NCBI GenBank assembly: GCA_963744255.1
Contig: CAVUSZ010000039.1
Location: 110,021-174,020 of the forward strand
Length of the DNA stretch: 64,000 nucleotides
Source of the DNA: DATEDA01 sp963744255
GTDB taxonomy: Bacteria > Pseudomonadota > Gammaproteobacteria > Burkholderiales > SG8-39
Direction: 5' to 3'
Numbering within the stretch: the first letter of the stretch is position 1; the number at the start of each line of letters is the position of its first letter. Below are positions 23,747 through 32,363 of this stretch, one piece after another. Under the pieces are notes generated by a model, which searched no databases, was not told where the DNA came from, and saw only the letters and a list, made by a program, of their open reading frames with translations. Made by a program: the position numbers and the translations under genes.

Positions 23747-24985
23747 ATGCGCGGTCGTCTTGTAGTGTGCTTCGATGGCACGTGGAACACGGCCGAGGAC
23801 CAGACCAACGTCTCGCGGCTGTATGCGGCGATCGCCGACCGCGACGCCGGCTGCCGCGGCCAGCTCAAGTTCTACGACCAAGGCGTCGGTACCGTGGTCG
23901 GCGACCGGGTCCGGGGCGGCACGTTGGGGCGCGGGCTCGACCGCAACATCCTCGAGGGCTACTGCTGGCTGGTGAACAACTATCACCGGAAGGGCGAGAC
24001 GTGGAAGGAGGAGTCGCGGTACGGCGAGGACCCTGTGGAGGGGCCCGACGAGCTCTTCCTCTTCGGGTTCAGCCGCGGCGCGTTCACCGCTCGCTCGCTC
24101 GGGGGCATGGTCAACCGCTGCGGCATCCTGAAGAAGGACCTGTTCCGCGACCGCGGCCGGCGGCGGCTCGTGACGCCCGATGACCCGGTCGTGCAGCAGG
24201 CGTGGGCACTCTACCGCACGCGGGTCGAGGCGCCGGCCGCATCGAACGCAACCACCCGCGAGGCGCCCGAATGCATCGCGTTCCGCCGGCAATACTCCTG
24301 CCCCGACGACGAGTTGGCGGTCAAGTTCCTCGGCGTCTGGGACACCGTGGGCGCGCTCGGCATCCCGCGCTCGGTCGACAAGCTCGGCCTCAACCGCGGG
24401 AAGTACGAGTTCCACGACACCGGGCTCGGGAAAGTGATCGAGAACGCCTTCCACGCGATCGCGATCGACGAGAACCGCGAAGAATACGACGTGACGTTGT
24501 GGACATCGAAATACCCGCATCAGACCGTCGAGCAGCGATGGTTTCCCGGCGCGCACGCCAACGTCGGTGGTGGCTACGAGGATGACACGCTGCCCGACCG
24601 ACCGCTCATGTGGATCGCCGAAGAAGCGGCGAAGCGCGGGCTGCTCTTCGTCCAGACCGGGGTGCCAGCCGATGTCGAGCAACAACGCTGCAAGCCTGCG
24701 CTGCCGGAGGAGTTCAAGCTGCGCGGCGACGAGCACCTGTCGCCGGTCCGGGACTCGTTCGGCGACATGGGTTACGGGCTCTACAAGGTTGCGAAACTGT
24801 TCCGACGCTACTTCCGCCCGATCCAGATCAAGGGCGTGAACGAAACCATCGACGAGTCGGCGCGGATGAAGTGGTCGACCGATCCGTTGTACCGGCCCTA
24901 CAACCTCGCGCACGCGGGCCGCGCGGACCTGCAGGAGGACACGGTGTACTCGCGCACCGGGATCTTCCCCGCGATCCCCACCTGA
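23747..24985 (+). CDS. DUF2235-family alpha/beta hydrolase
   Basis: The 412-residue protein opens with LVVCFDGTWNTAEDQTNVSR, the DUF2235 signature. It has a nucleophile elbow LFGFSRGAFTARSLGG (Ser109) and WFPGAHANVGGGYEDD, which carries the His/Asp region of this family. DUF2235 is the catalytic fold of Tle1-type phospholipase effectors, but also of many chromosomal proteins without secretion genes. Nothing here suggests type VI secretion. The next gene, 31 bases downstream, encodes a membrane protein that probably works with it. Start ATG follows GGAGGATGTCTC. Likely a lipase-like hydrolase; substrate unknown. Confidence 0.85.
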   Translation: MRGRLVVCFDGTWNTAEDQTNVSRLYAAIADRDAGCRGQLKFYDQGVGTVVGDRVRGGTLGRGLDRNILEGYCWLVNNYHRKGETWKEESRYGEDPVEGPDELFLFGFSRGAFTARSLGGMVNRCGILKKDLFRDRGRRRLVTPDDPVVQQAWALYRTRVEAPAASNATTREAPECIAFRRQYSCPDDELAVKFLGVWDTVGALGIPRSVDKLGLNRGKYEFHDTGLGKVIENAFHAIAIDENREEYDVTLWTSKYPHQTVEQRWFPGAHANVGGGYEDDTLPDRPLMWIAEEAAKRGLLFVQTGVPADVEQQRCKPALPEEFKLRGDEHLSPVRDSFGDMGYGLYKVAKLFRRYFRPIQIKGVNETIDESARMKWSTDPLYRPYNLAHAGRADLQEDTVYSRTGIFPAIPT

Positions 24986-25016
24986 CGAGATACAGGCCAA
25001 GAACGGGAGGGTTCCG

Positions 25017-26015
25017 ATGCTGCTGACTTTTGCCGAAGTCGCGGTTGGACTCGCGCTCGTCTACTTCCTCGTGAGCACGCTGTGCTCCGGGCTGATCGAG
25101 CTCGCCGCGCACAAGTTCAGCCTGCGCGGGCGGTTCCTGCGCCTCGGGCTGATGAGCCTTCTGCCCGACCGCTGGATCTACTTGCGCGTGGTGAACCACC
25201 CGCTTCTCGCCAGCCTCTACCGCGACGTGCCCGGGCGGATCCAGCACCCCTCGTACATCCCGGGCGAGACGTTCGCGCAGGCGCTGTTCGACGTCGTCCT
25301 GCACAAGGCCGCGCAGATCCGCGGCGAGCCGCCGCACACGAGCGACCGGCCGCTCTCCGCCCGCGACGTCCTCAACGCAGCGCGGACATGCCGCGCGTGC
25401 GGGTTCACGGTCGGCGAGTCGCTGTTGCCGCTCGTCGAGCAGGCGGGCGATAATCTCGACGTCGCGCGCCGCAACGTCGCCGCCTGGTACGAGGCCGCGA
25501 TGGATCGCGTCTCGGGGTGGTACAAGCGGCGCGCGCGCTGGTGGCTGTTCTGGGTGGGCGCGGGCGTCGCAGTCGTCTTCAACGTCGATACGATCGAGAT
25601 CGCGCGAACGCTGGTGCACAACCCGACGCTGCGCGCCGCGCTCGCCGAGGAAGGCGCGCGGGTCGCCGCGAGCGGCGAGCCTGCGCCGAGCCAGGCGATC
25701 GCGACCGTGACCGGGAAGCTGCAGACGATCGAACGGCAGGGGCTGCCGATCGGCTTCTCCTGCGTCGCGACCGACTGGACCGCCGATCTCGACGCGCGCA
25801 GCCTGCGCACGATGCTCGGCCAGTGCTGGAGCGCGACCAAGGCGCGCTCCGGCACCGCGTGGGTGCTGAAGGCAATCGGCTGGCTGATCACCGCGCTCGC
25901 GATCAGCCTCGGCGGGCCGTTCTGGTTCGAGCTCCTGAACCGGTTGGTCGACATGCGCGGCGCCGGGAGGAAGCCGCCGTCGGTGACGACGACGGCCGCG
26001 GTGGAGCAGCGCTAA
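25017..26015 (+). CDS. Membrane protein paired with the DUF2235 hydrolase
   Basis: The 332-residue protein has a hydrophobic N-terminal helix (residues 3-32, EVAVGLALVYFLVSTLCSGL), a soluble middle part, a helix at about 168-186 (WWLFWVGAGVAVVFNVDT) and a C-terminal helix pair ending GGPFWFELLNRLVDMRGAG. Start ATG follows GGGAGGGTTCCG, 31 bases after the hydrolase stop. Proteins ending in a PFWF-LLN-LV motif are recurrent hypotheticals in proteobacteria. The tight linkage suggests that this protein anchors or regulates the hydrolase. No enzymatic motif is visible. Confidence 0.7.
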   Translation: MLLTFAEVAVGLALVYFLVSTLCSGLIELAAHKFSLRGRFLRLGLMSLLPDRWIYLRVVNHPLLASLYRDVPGRIQHPSYIPGETFAQALFDVVLHKAAQIRGEPPHTSDRPLSARDVLNAARTCRACGFTVGESLLPLVEQAGDNLDVARRNVAAWYEAAMDRVSGWYKRRARWWLFWVGAGVAVVFNVDTIEIARTLVHNPTLRAALAEEGARVAASGEPAPSQAIATVTGKLQTIERQGLPIGFSCVATDWTADLDARSLRTMLGQCWSATKARSGTAWVLKAIGWLITALAISLGGPFWFELLNRLVDMRGAGRKPPSVTTTAAVEQR

Positions 26016-26051
26016 TCCGGTGCCTTCGTGTCCTGCGCCCCTGGCGGGCGG

Positions 26052-26444
26052 TTAGTAGCAGCCGGGGACGCCCGCGTCGCGTCGCCACGACCCGCGGTCG
26101 CAGTCGCCGGTGATCGCGCCGTCTTCGACGCGCAGCGCGCTCAGCCGGTTGGCGCCGAAGATCTGCACCGGGCCGCCCACCGAACAGAAGAGCGTGAGGA
26201 CTCCGGAATCGGGCGCGACCTGCAGGTAACCGCAGCCGGCGTTGGCGCCCTGGCAGGACTGCACCGCTTCGAGCCGGCGGACGATCTCGGGTGCGGCAGC
26301 GAGCATCGCCGAGCATTTCCCTTCGACGACGTCGGCGCCGGTCGCGGAGCCGACCGGGGAACCGGCAGCGAGGAGGCCCCCAATCCCCGCGATCGTTGCG
26401 GCGACCGCGGTCGGGAACGTCGAGCGGGCGCGCTTCAGCTTCAT
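26052..26444 (-). CDS. Hypothetical secreted cysteine-containing protein
   Basis: This 130-residue protein starts at ATG 26444 after AGGAGACGGCC. An N-terminal Arg/Lys-rich stretch and a hydrophobic helix (about residues 12-30) form a signal peptide or anchor. The remainder contains six cysteines (in GKCSAML, QSCQGANAGCGYL, FCSVG, DCDRG and PGCY), suggesting a disulfide-stabilised periplasmic domain. It is convergent with the DUF2235-partner gene, ending 36 bases away. I recognise no family. Confidence 0.6.
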   Translation of the reverse strand: MKLKRARSTFPTAVAATIAGIGGLLAAGSPVGSATGADVVEGKCSAMLAAAPEIVRRLEAVQSCQGANAGCGYLQVAPDSGVLTLFCSVGGPVQIFGANRLSALRVEDGAITGDCDRGSWRRDAGVPGCY

Positions 26445-26620
26445 GGCCGTCTCCTGTGATCTCCGGCCGAGGCCGGAGCGGTGGCGAATCGTCGAGGACG
26501 GTCGGGAGCCTATGCGGGCAGCGATGACGCAGGCGGGCAGGAATGCACCGCCGAGGTGAGGAATTCACCCGGCCCGGCGGTGCCGGGCGGGAAGGGAGCC
26601 TACTTGAGCGTTTGGGGTGC

Positions 26621-27469
26621 TCAGTCTTCTCCGATCGTATTCACGAGCACGCCGACCTTGTCGATCTCGATCTCGACCTTGTCGCCCGGGCTCATGAACA
26701 CGGGCGGCGTCCGCCGCGCGCCGACGCCGCCGGGCGTGCCGGTGACGATCACGTCGCCGGGGACGAGCTCGGTGAAGGTCGAGATGTAGTTGATCAGCCG
26801 CGGGATCTTGAAGATCATCATGTCGGTGGTCGCGCGCTGCATCTCGGTGCCGTTGAGGCGGGTGACGAGCGTGAGCGGCGTGCCCGCGGGAATCTCGTCG
26901 GCGGTAACCATCCACGGCCCGAACGCGCCCGTGCGCGTGAAGTTCTTGCCGGCGGTCCATTGCACGGTGTGCCGCTGCCAGTCGCGCACCGAGCCGTCGT
27001 TGTAGCAGGCGTACCCGGTGACGTGGCGCCACGCGTCGGCTTCTGGGATGCGCCGGCCGCCGGCGCCGATGATGACCGCGATCTCGCCTTCATAGTCGAG
27101 GCTCTTCGATTCGCGTGGCCGCAGCAGCGGTTGGCGGTGGCCGACCTGCGAGCCCGCGACGCGCAGGAAGAGGGCCGGGTGCTCGGTCTTCTCGCGGTTC
27201 GTCTCGACCCGGTGCTCCTCGTAGTTCAGGCCGACGCAGACGATCTTGTCCGGGTTCGGGATGACGGGGAGAGGCGTGAGCGCGTCGAAGCTCGCATCGG
27301 GCTTCGCGCCCGAGGCCGCGCGCTTCGCCTCGTCCAGCGCATTCGCGGTGATCAGCGCGCGCAGATCGGGATGGCGGGCGCCGATCCGGCGGCCGAGGTC
27401 GATGACGCCGTTGCCTTCGACCACGCCGTAGCTCGGCCGGCCATCGAGCAGGTAGCTCGCAAGCTTCAT
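26621..27469 (-). CDS. Fumarylacetoacetate hydrolase family protein (acylpyruvase-like)
   Basis: This 282-residue single-domain FAH protein has the metal-binding set IVCVGLNYEEHRVET, ESKSLDYEGEIAVIIG (two acidic ligands) and VTGYACYNDGSVRDWQ, plus the C-terminal GDVIVTGTPGGVGARR loop. These match 2-keto-acid or acylpyruvate hydrolases acting on aromatic ring-cleavage products. It is divergent from a VOC-family gene 89 bases away, and the two may share regulation and pathway. The gene is distinct from fahA and from the FAH-family gene at 5263-6291. Substrate cannot be fixed from sequence. Confidence 0.92.
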   Translation of the reverse strand: MKLASYLLDGRPSYGVVEGNGVIDLGRRIGARHPDLRALITANALDEAKRAASGAKPDASFDALTPLPVIPNPDKIVCVGLNYEEHRVETNREKTEHPALFLRVAGSQVGHRQPLLRPRESKSLDYEGEIAVIIGAGGRRIPEADAWRHVTGYACYNDGSVRDWQRHTVQWTAGKNFTRTGAFGPWMVTADEIPAGTPLTLVTRLNGTEMQRATTDMMIFKIPRLINYISTFTELVPGDVIVTGTPGGVGARRTPPVFMSPGDKVEIEIDKVGVLVNTIGED

Positions 27470-27558
27470 GCGCTCCTCCTATAGTGTGCGCTGAGGGTAA
27501 CCAAGTGATACAGAAATCTCAATCGGATCTTGTGCTTCAAAGCGAGAAGGAGGCGGCG

Positions 27559-28116
27559 ATGCCTGGCCCGACCCCACGCATCTCGTTCAGCCACTTCGGT
27601 CTGTACGCGACCGATCTGGCGAAGATGGAGGACTTCTATACCCGATTCATGGGCTTCACCGTCACCGACCGCGGCGCCCTCGAGATCTCCGGCGGCGTCG
27701 TGAACCTCGTGTTTCTCTCGCGCGATCCGCGCGAGCATCACCAGATCGTCCTCGCCTCGGGCCGTCCGGCGGAACTCCCGTTCAACGTCGTGAACCAGCT
27801 CTCGTTTCGCGTCGACACCCTCGCCGATCTTCGCGCGCTGCACGAGCGGCTCCAGCGCGAGCCGGTGGCCCAGATCAGCCCGGTGAGCCACGGCAACGCG
27901 CTGAGCGTGTATTTCCGCGACCCGGAGGGCAACCGGGTCGAGCTCTTCGTCGATACGCCGTGGTACGTCACGCAGCCGCTGCGCATCCCGTTCGACTTCG
28001 CGCAATCGGACGAGGCGCTGATGCGCTGGGCCGAGGAGACCGCGCGCAAGCTGCCCGGCTTCCGACCGGTCGCGGAGTGGGAGCGCGAGATGGCGAAACG
28101 GATGGGGATGGCGTGA
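27559..28116 (+). CDS. VOC-family protein (extradiol dioxygenase/glyoxalase fold)
   Basis: With the ATG at 27559, preceded by GAGAAGGAGGCGGCG, the protein has 185 residues. Two beta-alpha-beta-beta-beta modules are recognisable. The first starts SFSHFGLYATDLAKMEDFYT with a candidate metal histidine (SHFGLY). The second has YFRDPEGNRVELFVDT, where the glutamate of VELF is the usual metal ligand. This resembles biphenyl-type or catechol-2,3-dioxygenase-like proteins. The divergent FAH gene suggests a role in aromatic ring cleavage followed by hydrolysis. The stop codon overlaps a GTG that opens a truncated FAD-dehydrogenase frame. Confidence 0.88.
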   Translation: MPGPTPRISFSHFGLYATDLAKMEDFYTRFMGFTVTDRGALEISGGVVNLVFLSRDPREHHQIVLASGRPAELPFNVVNQLSFRVDTLADLRALHERLQREPVAQISPVSHGNALSVYFRDPEGNRVELFVDTPWYVTQPLRIPFDFAQSDEALMRWAEETARKLPGFRPVAEWEREMAKRMGMA

Positions 28117-28151
28117 CCTGCGACGTCGCCATCGTCGGCAGCGGCGGGTGA
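28113..28151 (+). pseudogene. N-terminal stub of an FAD-dependent dehydrogenase
   Basis: A GTG overlapping the VOC stop (GTGA) begins VTCDVAIVGSGG, the start of a Rossmann FAD-binding domain such as in fumarate-reductase-like flavoproteins. A TGA follows directly, where the family would continue with AGLAAA. Only 12 codons remain. The coupled start shows that a flavoprotein gene once followed the VOC gene. What follows is a dispersed palindromic repeat and then the molybdoenzyme gene. Confidence 0.5.
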
Positions 28152-28170
28152 AGTAACATCGCCCCGGGTT

Positions 28171-28231
28171 CCTGGTTTTCTTGAACCTCGGTGTTGCGGC
28201 GCAGGTTGTTTCTGCGCCCGCAATGCGTCGT
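28171..28231 (+). repeat. Dispersed palindromic repeat, copy 2
   Basis: TTCTTGAACCTCGGTGTTG and the following GCGGCGCAGG match the reverse strand of the element at 19541-19595 almost base for base. The right arm, TTTCTGCGCCCGCAATGCGTC, is a diverged copy of the other arm, so the stem here is imperfect. It lies between the flavoprotein stub and the start of the molybdoenzyme gene. REP-like elements of this kind usually sit between genes. Confidence 0.65.
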
Positions 28232-28257
28232 GGTTTATCTTGACGGAGCGCAGATCA

Positions 28258-30537
28258 ATGGCGAAGTTCTCCCTCGGCCAGTCCATCTCCCGGGTCGAAG
28301 ATCTGACCCTCGTGCGCGGCGCCGGGCGCTACGCGGACGACGTCCGTCTCGCGAACGAAGCGCACGCGTGCGTCGTGCGCTCGCCGCACGCACACGCCGC
28401 CATCAAGCGGGTCGGCGCGGCTGCCGCGCGCAAGGCGCCGGGGGTCCTGGCCGTCCTTACCGGGGCGGAGGTGAGGGCGGACGGCCTAGGCGAGATCCCG
28501 TGCATGATCCCGGTGACCAACGCCGACGGCTCTGAGCGCGGTGAGACGCCGCGGCCGCTGCTCGCGATCGATCGCGTGCGGCACGTCGGCGATCCGGTCG
28601 CGCTCGTGGTCGCCGAAACGCTCGCCCGGGCCAAGGATGCCGCCGAGCTGATCGAAATCGACTACGAGCCGCTGCCGGCGGTGGCCGACACCTATGCCGC
28701 GACCAAGCCCGGCGCGCCGCTCGTCTGGCCCGGGATCAAGCGCAACGTCTGTTTCGACATCGTGAACGGCGATGCGAAGGCGGTCGACGCGGCGTTCAAG
28801 CGCGCAGAGCGCGTGGTGAAGCTCGAGCTCGTCAACAACCGGCTGATCGCGAACCCGGTCGAACCGCGCGCGGCGCTCGCCGACTACGACGCGGCGACGG
28901 ATCGCTCGACGCTCTACACGCCGACGCAGGGGCCGCACGTGATCCACGGCCAGATCGCCGACCCGATCCTCAAGCTCGGCAACGAGAAGCTGCGCGTCGT
29001 GTCGGGGGACGTCGGCGGCGCATTCGGGATGAAGATCTTCCTCCACCCGGAGCAGCCGCTCGTCGTCTGGGCGTCGCGGAAGCTCAAGCGCCCGGTGCGC
29101 TGGACCGGCGAGCGGAGCGAGACCTTCGTCTCCGACGTCCAGGGCCGCGACAACTTCACCATCGCCGAGCTCGCGCTCGACGCCGATGCGAAATTCCTCG
29201 CGCTCCGGGTCACGAACTACGCCAACATGGGCGCGTATCTCTCCAACTTCGGCCCCTTCATTCCGCAGCTCCTGCTGTTCGTGCTGTCGAGCGTGTACCG
29301 CATCCCGGCGATCGTGCTCCACACGAAAGGCGTCGTCACCAACACCGTGCCGGTCGACGCTTACCGTGGTGCCGGGCGCCCGGAAGGGATCTACGTCATC
29401 GAGCGCATCGTCGACCTCGCCGCGCGCGAGCTCGGCCTCGCGCCCGACGAGATCCGGCGGCGCAACTTCATCGACACGTTCCCGTACCAGACGCCGGTCG
29501 AGAGCGAGTACGACAGCGGCGACTTCGACGGCGCGATGAAGCTCGCGATGCAGAAGGCCGAGTGGGCGAGCTTCGCCGCGCGCCGCGACGCGGCGGCGAA
29601 GCGCGGGAAGCTGCGCGGGATCGGGCTCGGGATGTACATCGAGCGCTGCGGCGGCGGGAACGGCGATACCGTCACCGTGAAGATCGGCGGCGAGGGCAAG
29701 GTGACGCTGATCTCGGGCATGCAGGACAACGGGCAGGGGCATGTCACCAGCTTCAAGCAGGTGCTCTCCGACAAGCTGGGAATCGACGCCGAGGCGATCG
29801 AGATCGTGCAGGGCGACACCGACATCGTTCCGAACGGACTCACCGGCGGCAGCCGTTTTTTGGCGATCGGCGGCGTGGCGGCGATCGACGCCGCCGACGA
29901 GGCGGTCGGCAAGGGCAAGGAGACAGCGGCGAGCCTGCTCGAGGCTGCGGCGGCCGACATCGAATACCGCGACGGCAGGTACTGGATCGCCGGCACAGAC
30001 CGCGGCGTGTCGCTGTTCGAGGTGGCGAAGAAGGCGAAGGGGCTCGAGGCCACCCATACGCGCAACCCGGAGAAGTACACCTACCCCAACGGCTGTCATA
30101 TCGTCGAGGTCGAGGTCGATCCCGACACCGGCGAGACCAAAATCGAGCGCTACACGATCGTCGACGACTTCGGCCGCACGATCAACCCGCTGCTCGCCGA
30201 AGGCCAGATCCACGGCGGGACGGTGCAGGGCGTCGGGCAGGCGTTGCTCGAGCACGGGATCTACGACCCGGAAAGCGCCCAGCTTCTCACCGGCTCGTTC
30301 ATGGACTACACCATGCCGCGTGCCGACGACGTGCCATCGCTCGACTGCGCGTTCCACAACGTGCCCTGCACCGCGAACCCGCTCGGGGTGAAGGGCGCCG
30401 GCGAGGCGGGCGCGGTCGGCTCGCCGCCGGCGGTGATCAACGCGGTGGTCGACGCGCTTTGCGCGCGCGCCGGCGTGAAGCACATCGACATGCCGGCGAC
30501 ACGGGAGAAGGTGTGGAGAGCGCTGCGGTCGCGCTAG
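28258..30537 (+). CDS. Xanthine dehydrogenase-family molybdopterin-binding subunit (CoxL/CutL type)
   Basis: The 759-residue protein starts at ATG 28258; an earlier TTG at 28240 is unlikely. Motifs in order: SRVEDLTLVRGAGRYADDV at the N-terminus, GGAFGMKIFLHPEQPLVVWA, the AYRGAGRPEGIYVIER substrate and cofactor loop, GSRFLAIGG, and the catalytic-glutamate loop LGVKGAGEAGAVGSPPAVIN near the C-terminus. Such subunits hydroxylate aldehydes, purines or aromatic heterocycles. The AYRGAG loop has Gly where CO dehydrogenase has the special cysteine, so it is not a CO dehydrogenase. The partner FAD and 2Fe-2S subunit genes are absent on both sides, which is unusual. Confidence 0.93.
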   Translation: MAKFSLGQSISRVEDLTLVRGAGRYADDVRLANEAHACVVRSPHAHAAIKRVGAAAARKAPGVLAVLTGAEVRADGLGEIPCMIPVTNADGSERGETPRPLLAIDRVRHVGDPVALVVAETLARAKDAAELIEIDYEPLPAVADTYAATKPGAPLVWPGIKRNVCFDIVNGDAKAVDAAFKRAERVVKLELVNNRLIANPVEPRAALADYDAATDRSTLYTPTQGPHVIHGQIADPILKLGNEKLRVVSGDVGGAFGMKIFLHPEQPLVVWASRKLKRPVRWTGERSETFVSDVQGRDNFTIAELALDADAKFLALRVTNYANMGAYLSNFGPFIPQLLLFVLSSVYRIPAIVLHTKGVVTNTVPVDAYRGAGRPEGIYVIERIVDLAARELGLAPDEIRRRNFIDTFPYQTPVESEYDSGDFDGAMKLAMQKAEWASFAARRDAAAKRGKLRGIGLGMYIERCGGGNGDTVTVKIGGEGKVTLISGMQDNGQGHVTSFKQVLSDKLGIDAEAIEIVQGDTDIVPNGLTGGSRFLAIGGVAAIDAADEAVGKGKETAASLLEAAAADIEYRDGRYWIAGTDRGVSLFEVAKKAKGLEATHTRNPEKYTYPNGCHIVEVEVDPDTGETKIERYTIVDDFGRTINPLLAEGQIHGGTVQGVGQALLEHGIYDPESAQLLTGSFMDYTMPRADDVPSLDCAFHNVPCTANPLGVKGAGEAGAVGSPPAVINAVVDALCARAGVKHIDMPATREKVWRALRSR

Positions 30538-30743
30538 CAGTCGTCTCGGCCGGCCAAGCGCGCCACGCGGTGCCACTGCCCGGAACACTGGGCCCAAGCC
30601 GGGGCCGGAGTGCGGACGGCGCTGGCCCCGCGATACGCGCCCGCCTCCCGCGCCGCAGCGAGCATCCGCCGCTCGCCGGTGCTAGATTGAACAGGTTCAG
30701 AACCCAGCCAACCTGGGCCCCACCCCACCAAGGAGGAACTACC

Positions 30744-32289
30744 ATGGGCTTTCTCAGCGACGAGGAACTTTCCAAGCTGTCCCCCGCCGAATCGCTCTTT
30801 CCGTCGCCGATCCCGGTGCAGTCCGTGTCGAGCGACGAGTTCATGCCCGGCGTGCAGACCCCGAAGCAGCGCGAGTTCGAGGCCCGCGTGAAGGAGATGG
30901 GCTCGAAGCTCGCCAGGCACCACGGCATGAGCCGCCGCAAGTTCTTCAAGACCTCCGCCGGCATGGCCGCCGCGTTCGTCGCGATGAACGAGACCTACGA
31001 AGGCCAGCCCGCTGTACGAGGTCGCCCGCGGCGAGGCCACCAACCTGGAGCTCGCCCAGGCGCGCTCCGACTCGCTGAAGAACCAGTTCGTGATGGACAT
31101 GCACACGCACTTCCTGCGCGACGGCACGCAGATCATGACCTTCGTGCGCCAGCGCGAGGCGGTGGGCAAGGCCGGCTGGAACCCGGCGCTGGTCGGCAAG
31201 CCGCAGACGATCGACGAACTCATGTTCCCGAACTACTTCAAGGAGATCTTCCTCGACAGCGACACCAAGGTGGCGTGCATCAGCGGCTCCTACTCGGTCG
31301 AGCAGCGCGAAGTTCGTTCCTCACCAACGAGATGAAGTTCGACGCGCGCGAGAAGGTCAACAAGGAGGCCGGCACCCGGCGCATGTTCTCGCACGCGATC
31401 TTCACGCCCGGCTGGCCGGGCTGGCTGGAGAAGGTCGACGAGGAGAACGAGAAGCTCAAGCCCGACTCGTGGAAGGGCTACACGATCGGCGACAACACCA
31501 ACAAGAACCTCTCCAAGTACCCGTTCCGGCTGGACGACGAGAAGCTGATGTATCCGTTCTACGAGAAGCTCGTGAAGGCATGGCCAAGGCCAACCCGGAC
31601 CGCCCGGGGCTGAAGAACGTCTGCATCCACAAGGGCCTGTTCCCGCCGTCGGTCGAGGCCCAGTTCCCGCACCTCGTCGGTTACTGCCACGTCGGCGACG
31701 TCGGCAAGGCGGCGAAGGACTGGCCGCAGCTCAACTTCGTCATCTACCACTCGGCCTATCGGTGGGCGGGTGGCGGAACCGCGGACGGGGGGCAGGCGCG
31801 AATGCTGGGCGCAGCTCGAGCGGACCGGGAGGGTCGAATGGGTCAGCGACCTCGCCGACATCCCCGGGCAGTACGGCGTCAAGAACGTGTACGCGGACCT
31901 CGGCCAGATCTTCGCCCAGAGCACCATGGCCGATCCGCGCGTGTGCGCGTTCATGATGGGCGCGCTGATCAAGGGCATCGGCGCGGACCACGTCTTCTGG
32001 GGCACGGATGCGATCTGGACCGGCGCGCCGCAGTGGCAGATCGAGGCGCTGCGGCGGCTCGAGATCCCCGAGGAGATCCAGAAGAAGTACGGCTTCGCGC
32101 CGATGGGGCCCGCGGACGGCCCGGTCAAGACCGGCGATCCTCGGCGGCAACAACGCCCGGCTCTACGGGTTCTCGCCGAAGCAGCAGGCCTCCGTCCTCA
32201 CGGACAAGGTCGCCTACTACAAGGACATCTACGAGCGCAACGGCCCGGACCGTTCGAACCGCGCCTACGGCTACATGCAGAAAGCCTGA
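30744..32289 (+). pseudogene. Amidohydrolase (Amidohydro_2 type) with Tat-like signal, broken by five frameshifts
   Basis: Start ATG 30744 follows CCAAGGAGGAACTACC. The N-terminus (MGFLSDEELSKLSPAESLFP) leads to SRRKFFKTSAGMAAAF, a twin-arginine-like signal. Downstream, NQFVMDMHTHFLRDGTQIM gives the metal HxH. LTNEMKFDAREKVN, IHKGLFPPSVEAQFPHLVGY, WVSDLADIPGQYGVKNVYAD and FWGTDAIWTGAPQWQIEALR are all typical of a TIM-barrel amidohydrolase. These lie in different frames, with shifts near 31010, 31315, 31577, 31800 and 32136. At 31010 and 32136 one extra C or G in a short homopolymer explains the shift. Corrected length would be about 515 residues. Confidence 0.75.
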
Positions 32290-32306
32290 TCACCGACTGT
32301 ACCAAC

Positions 32307-32341
32307 GGGCCCGCGCGGGACGCGTTCCGCGCGGGCTTTTT
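32307..32341 (+). terminator. Rho-independent terminator after the amidohydrolase gene
   Basis: GCCCGCGCGG at 32309-32318 pairs with CCGCGCGGGC at 32327-32336 over an eight-base loop and is followed at once by a run of T. It is 20 bases after the amidohydrolase stop. This is the clearest intrinsic terminator in the window. It separates the amidohydrolase transcript from the next hydrolase gene. Confidence 0.85.
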
Positions 32342-32363
32342 CGTCGCTGGGGAGAAATCGCCG

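Noticed and set aside
23747..24985. DUF2235 protein as a type VI secretion effector (Tle1)
   Set aside because: No VgrG, Hcp, PAAR, adaptor or immunity gene lies nearby, and the partner gene is a housekeeping-looking membrane protein. The family also has many non-effector members.
30744..32289. Programmed ribosomal frameshifting in the amidohydrolase gene
   Set aside because: Five shifts in one gene, lacking slippery heptamers with downstream pseudoknots and in both directions, do not fit programmed frameshifting.
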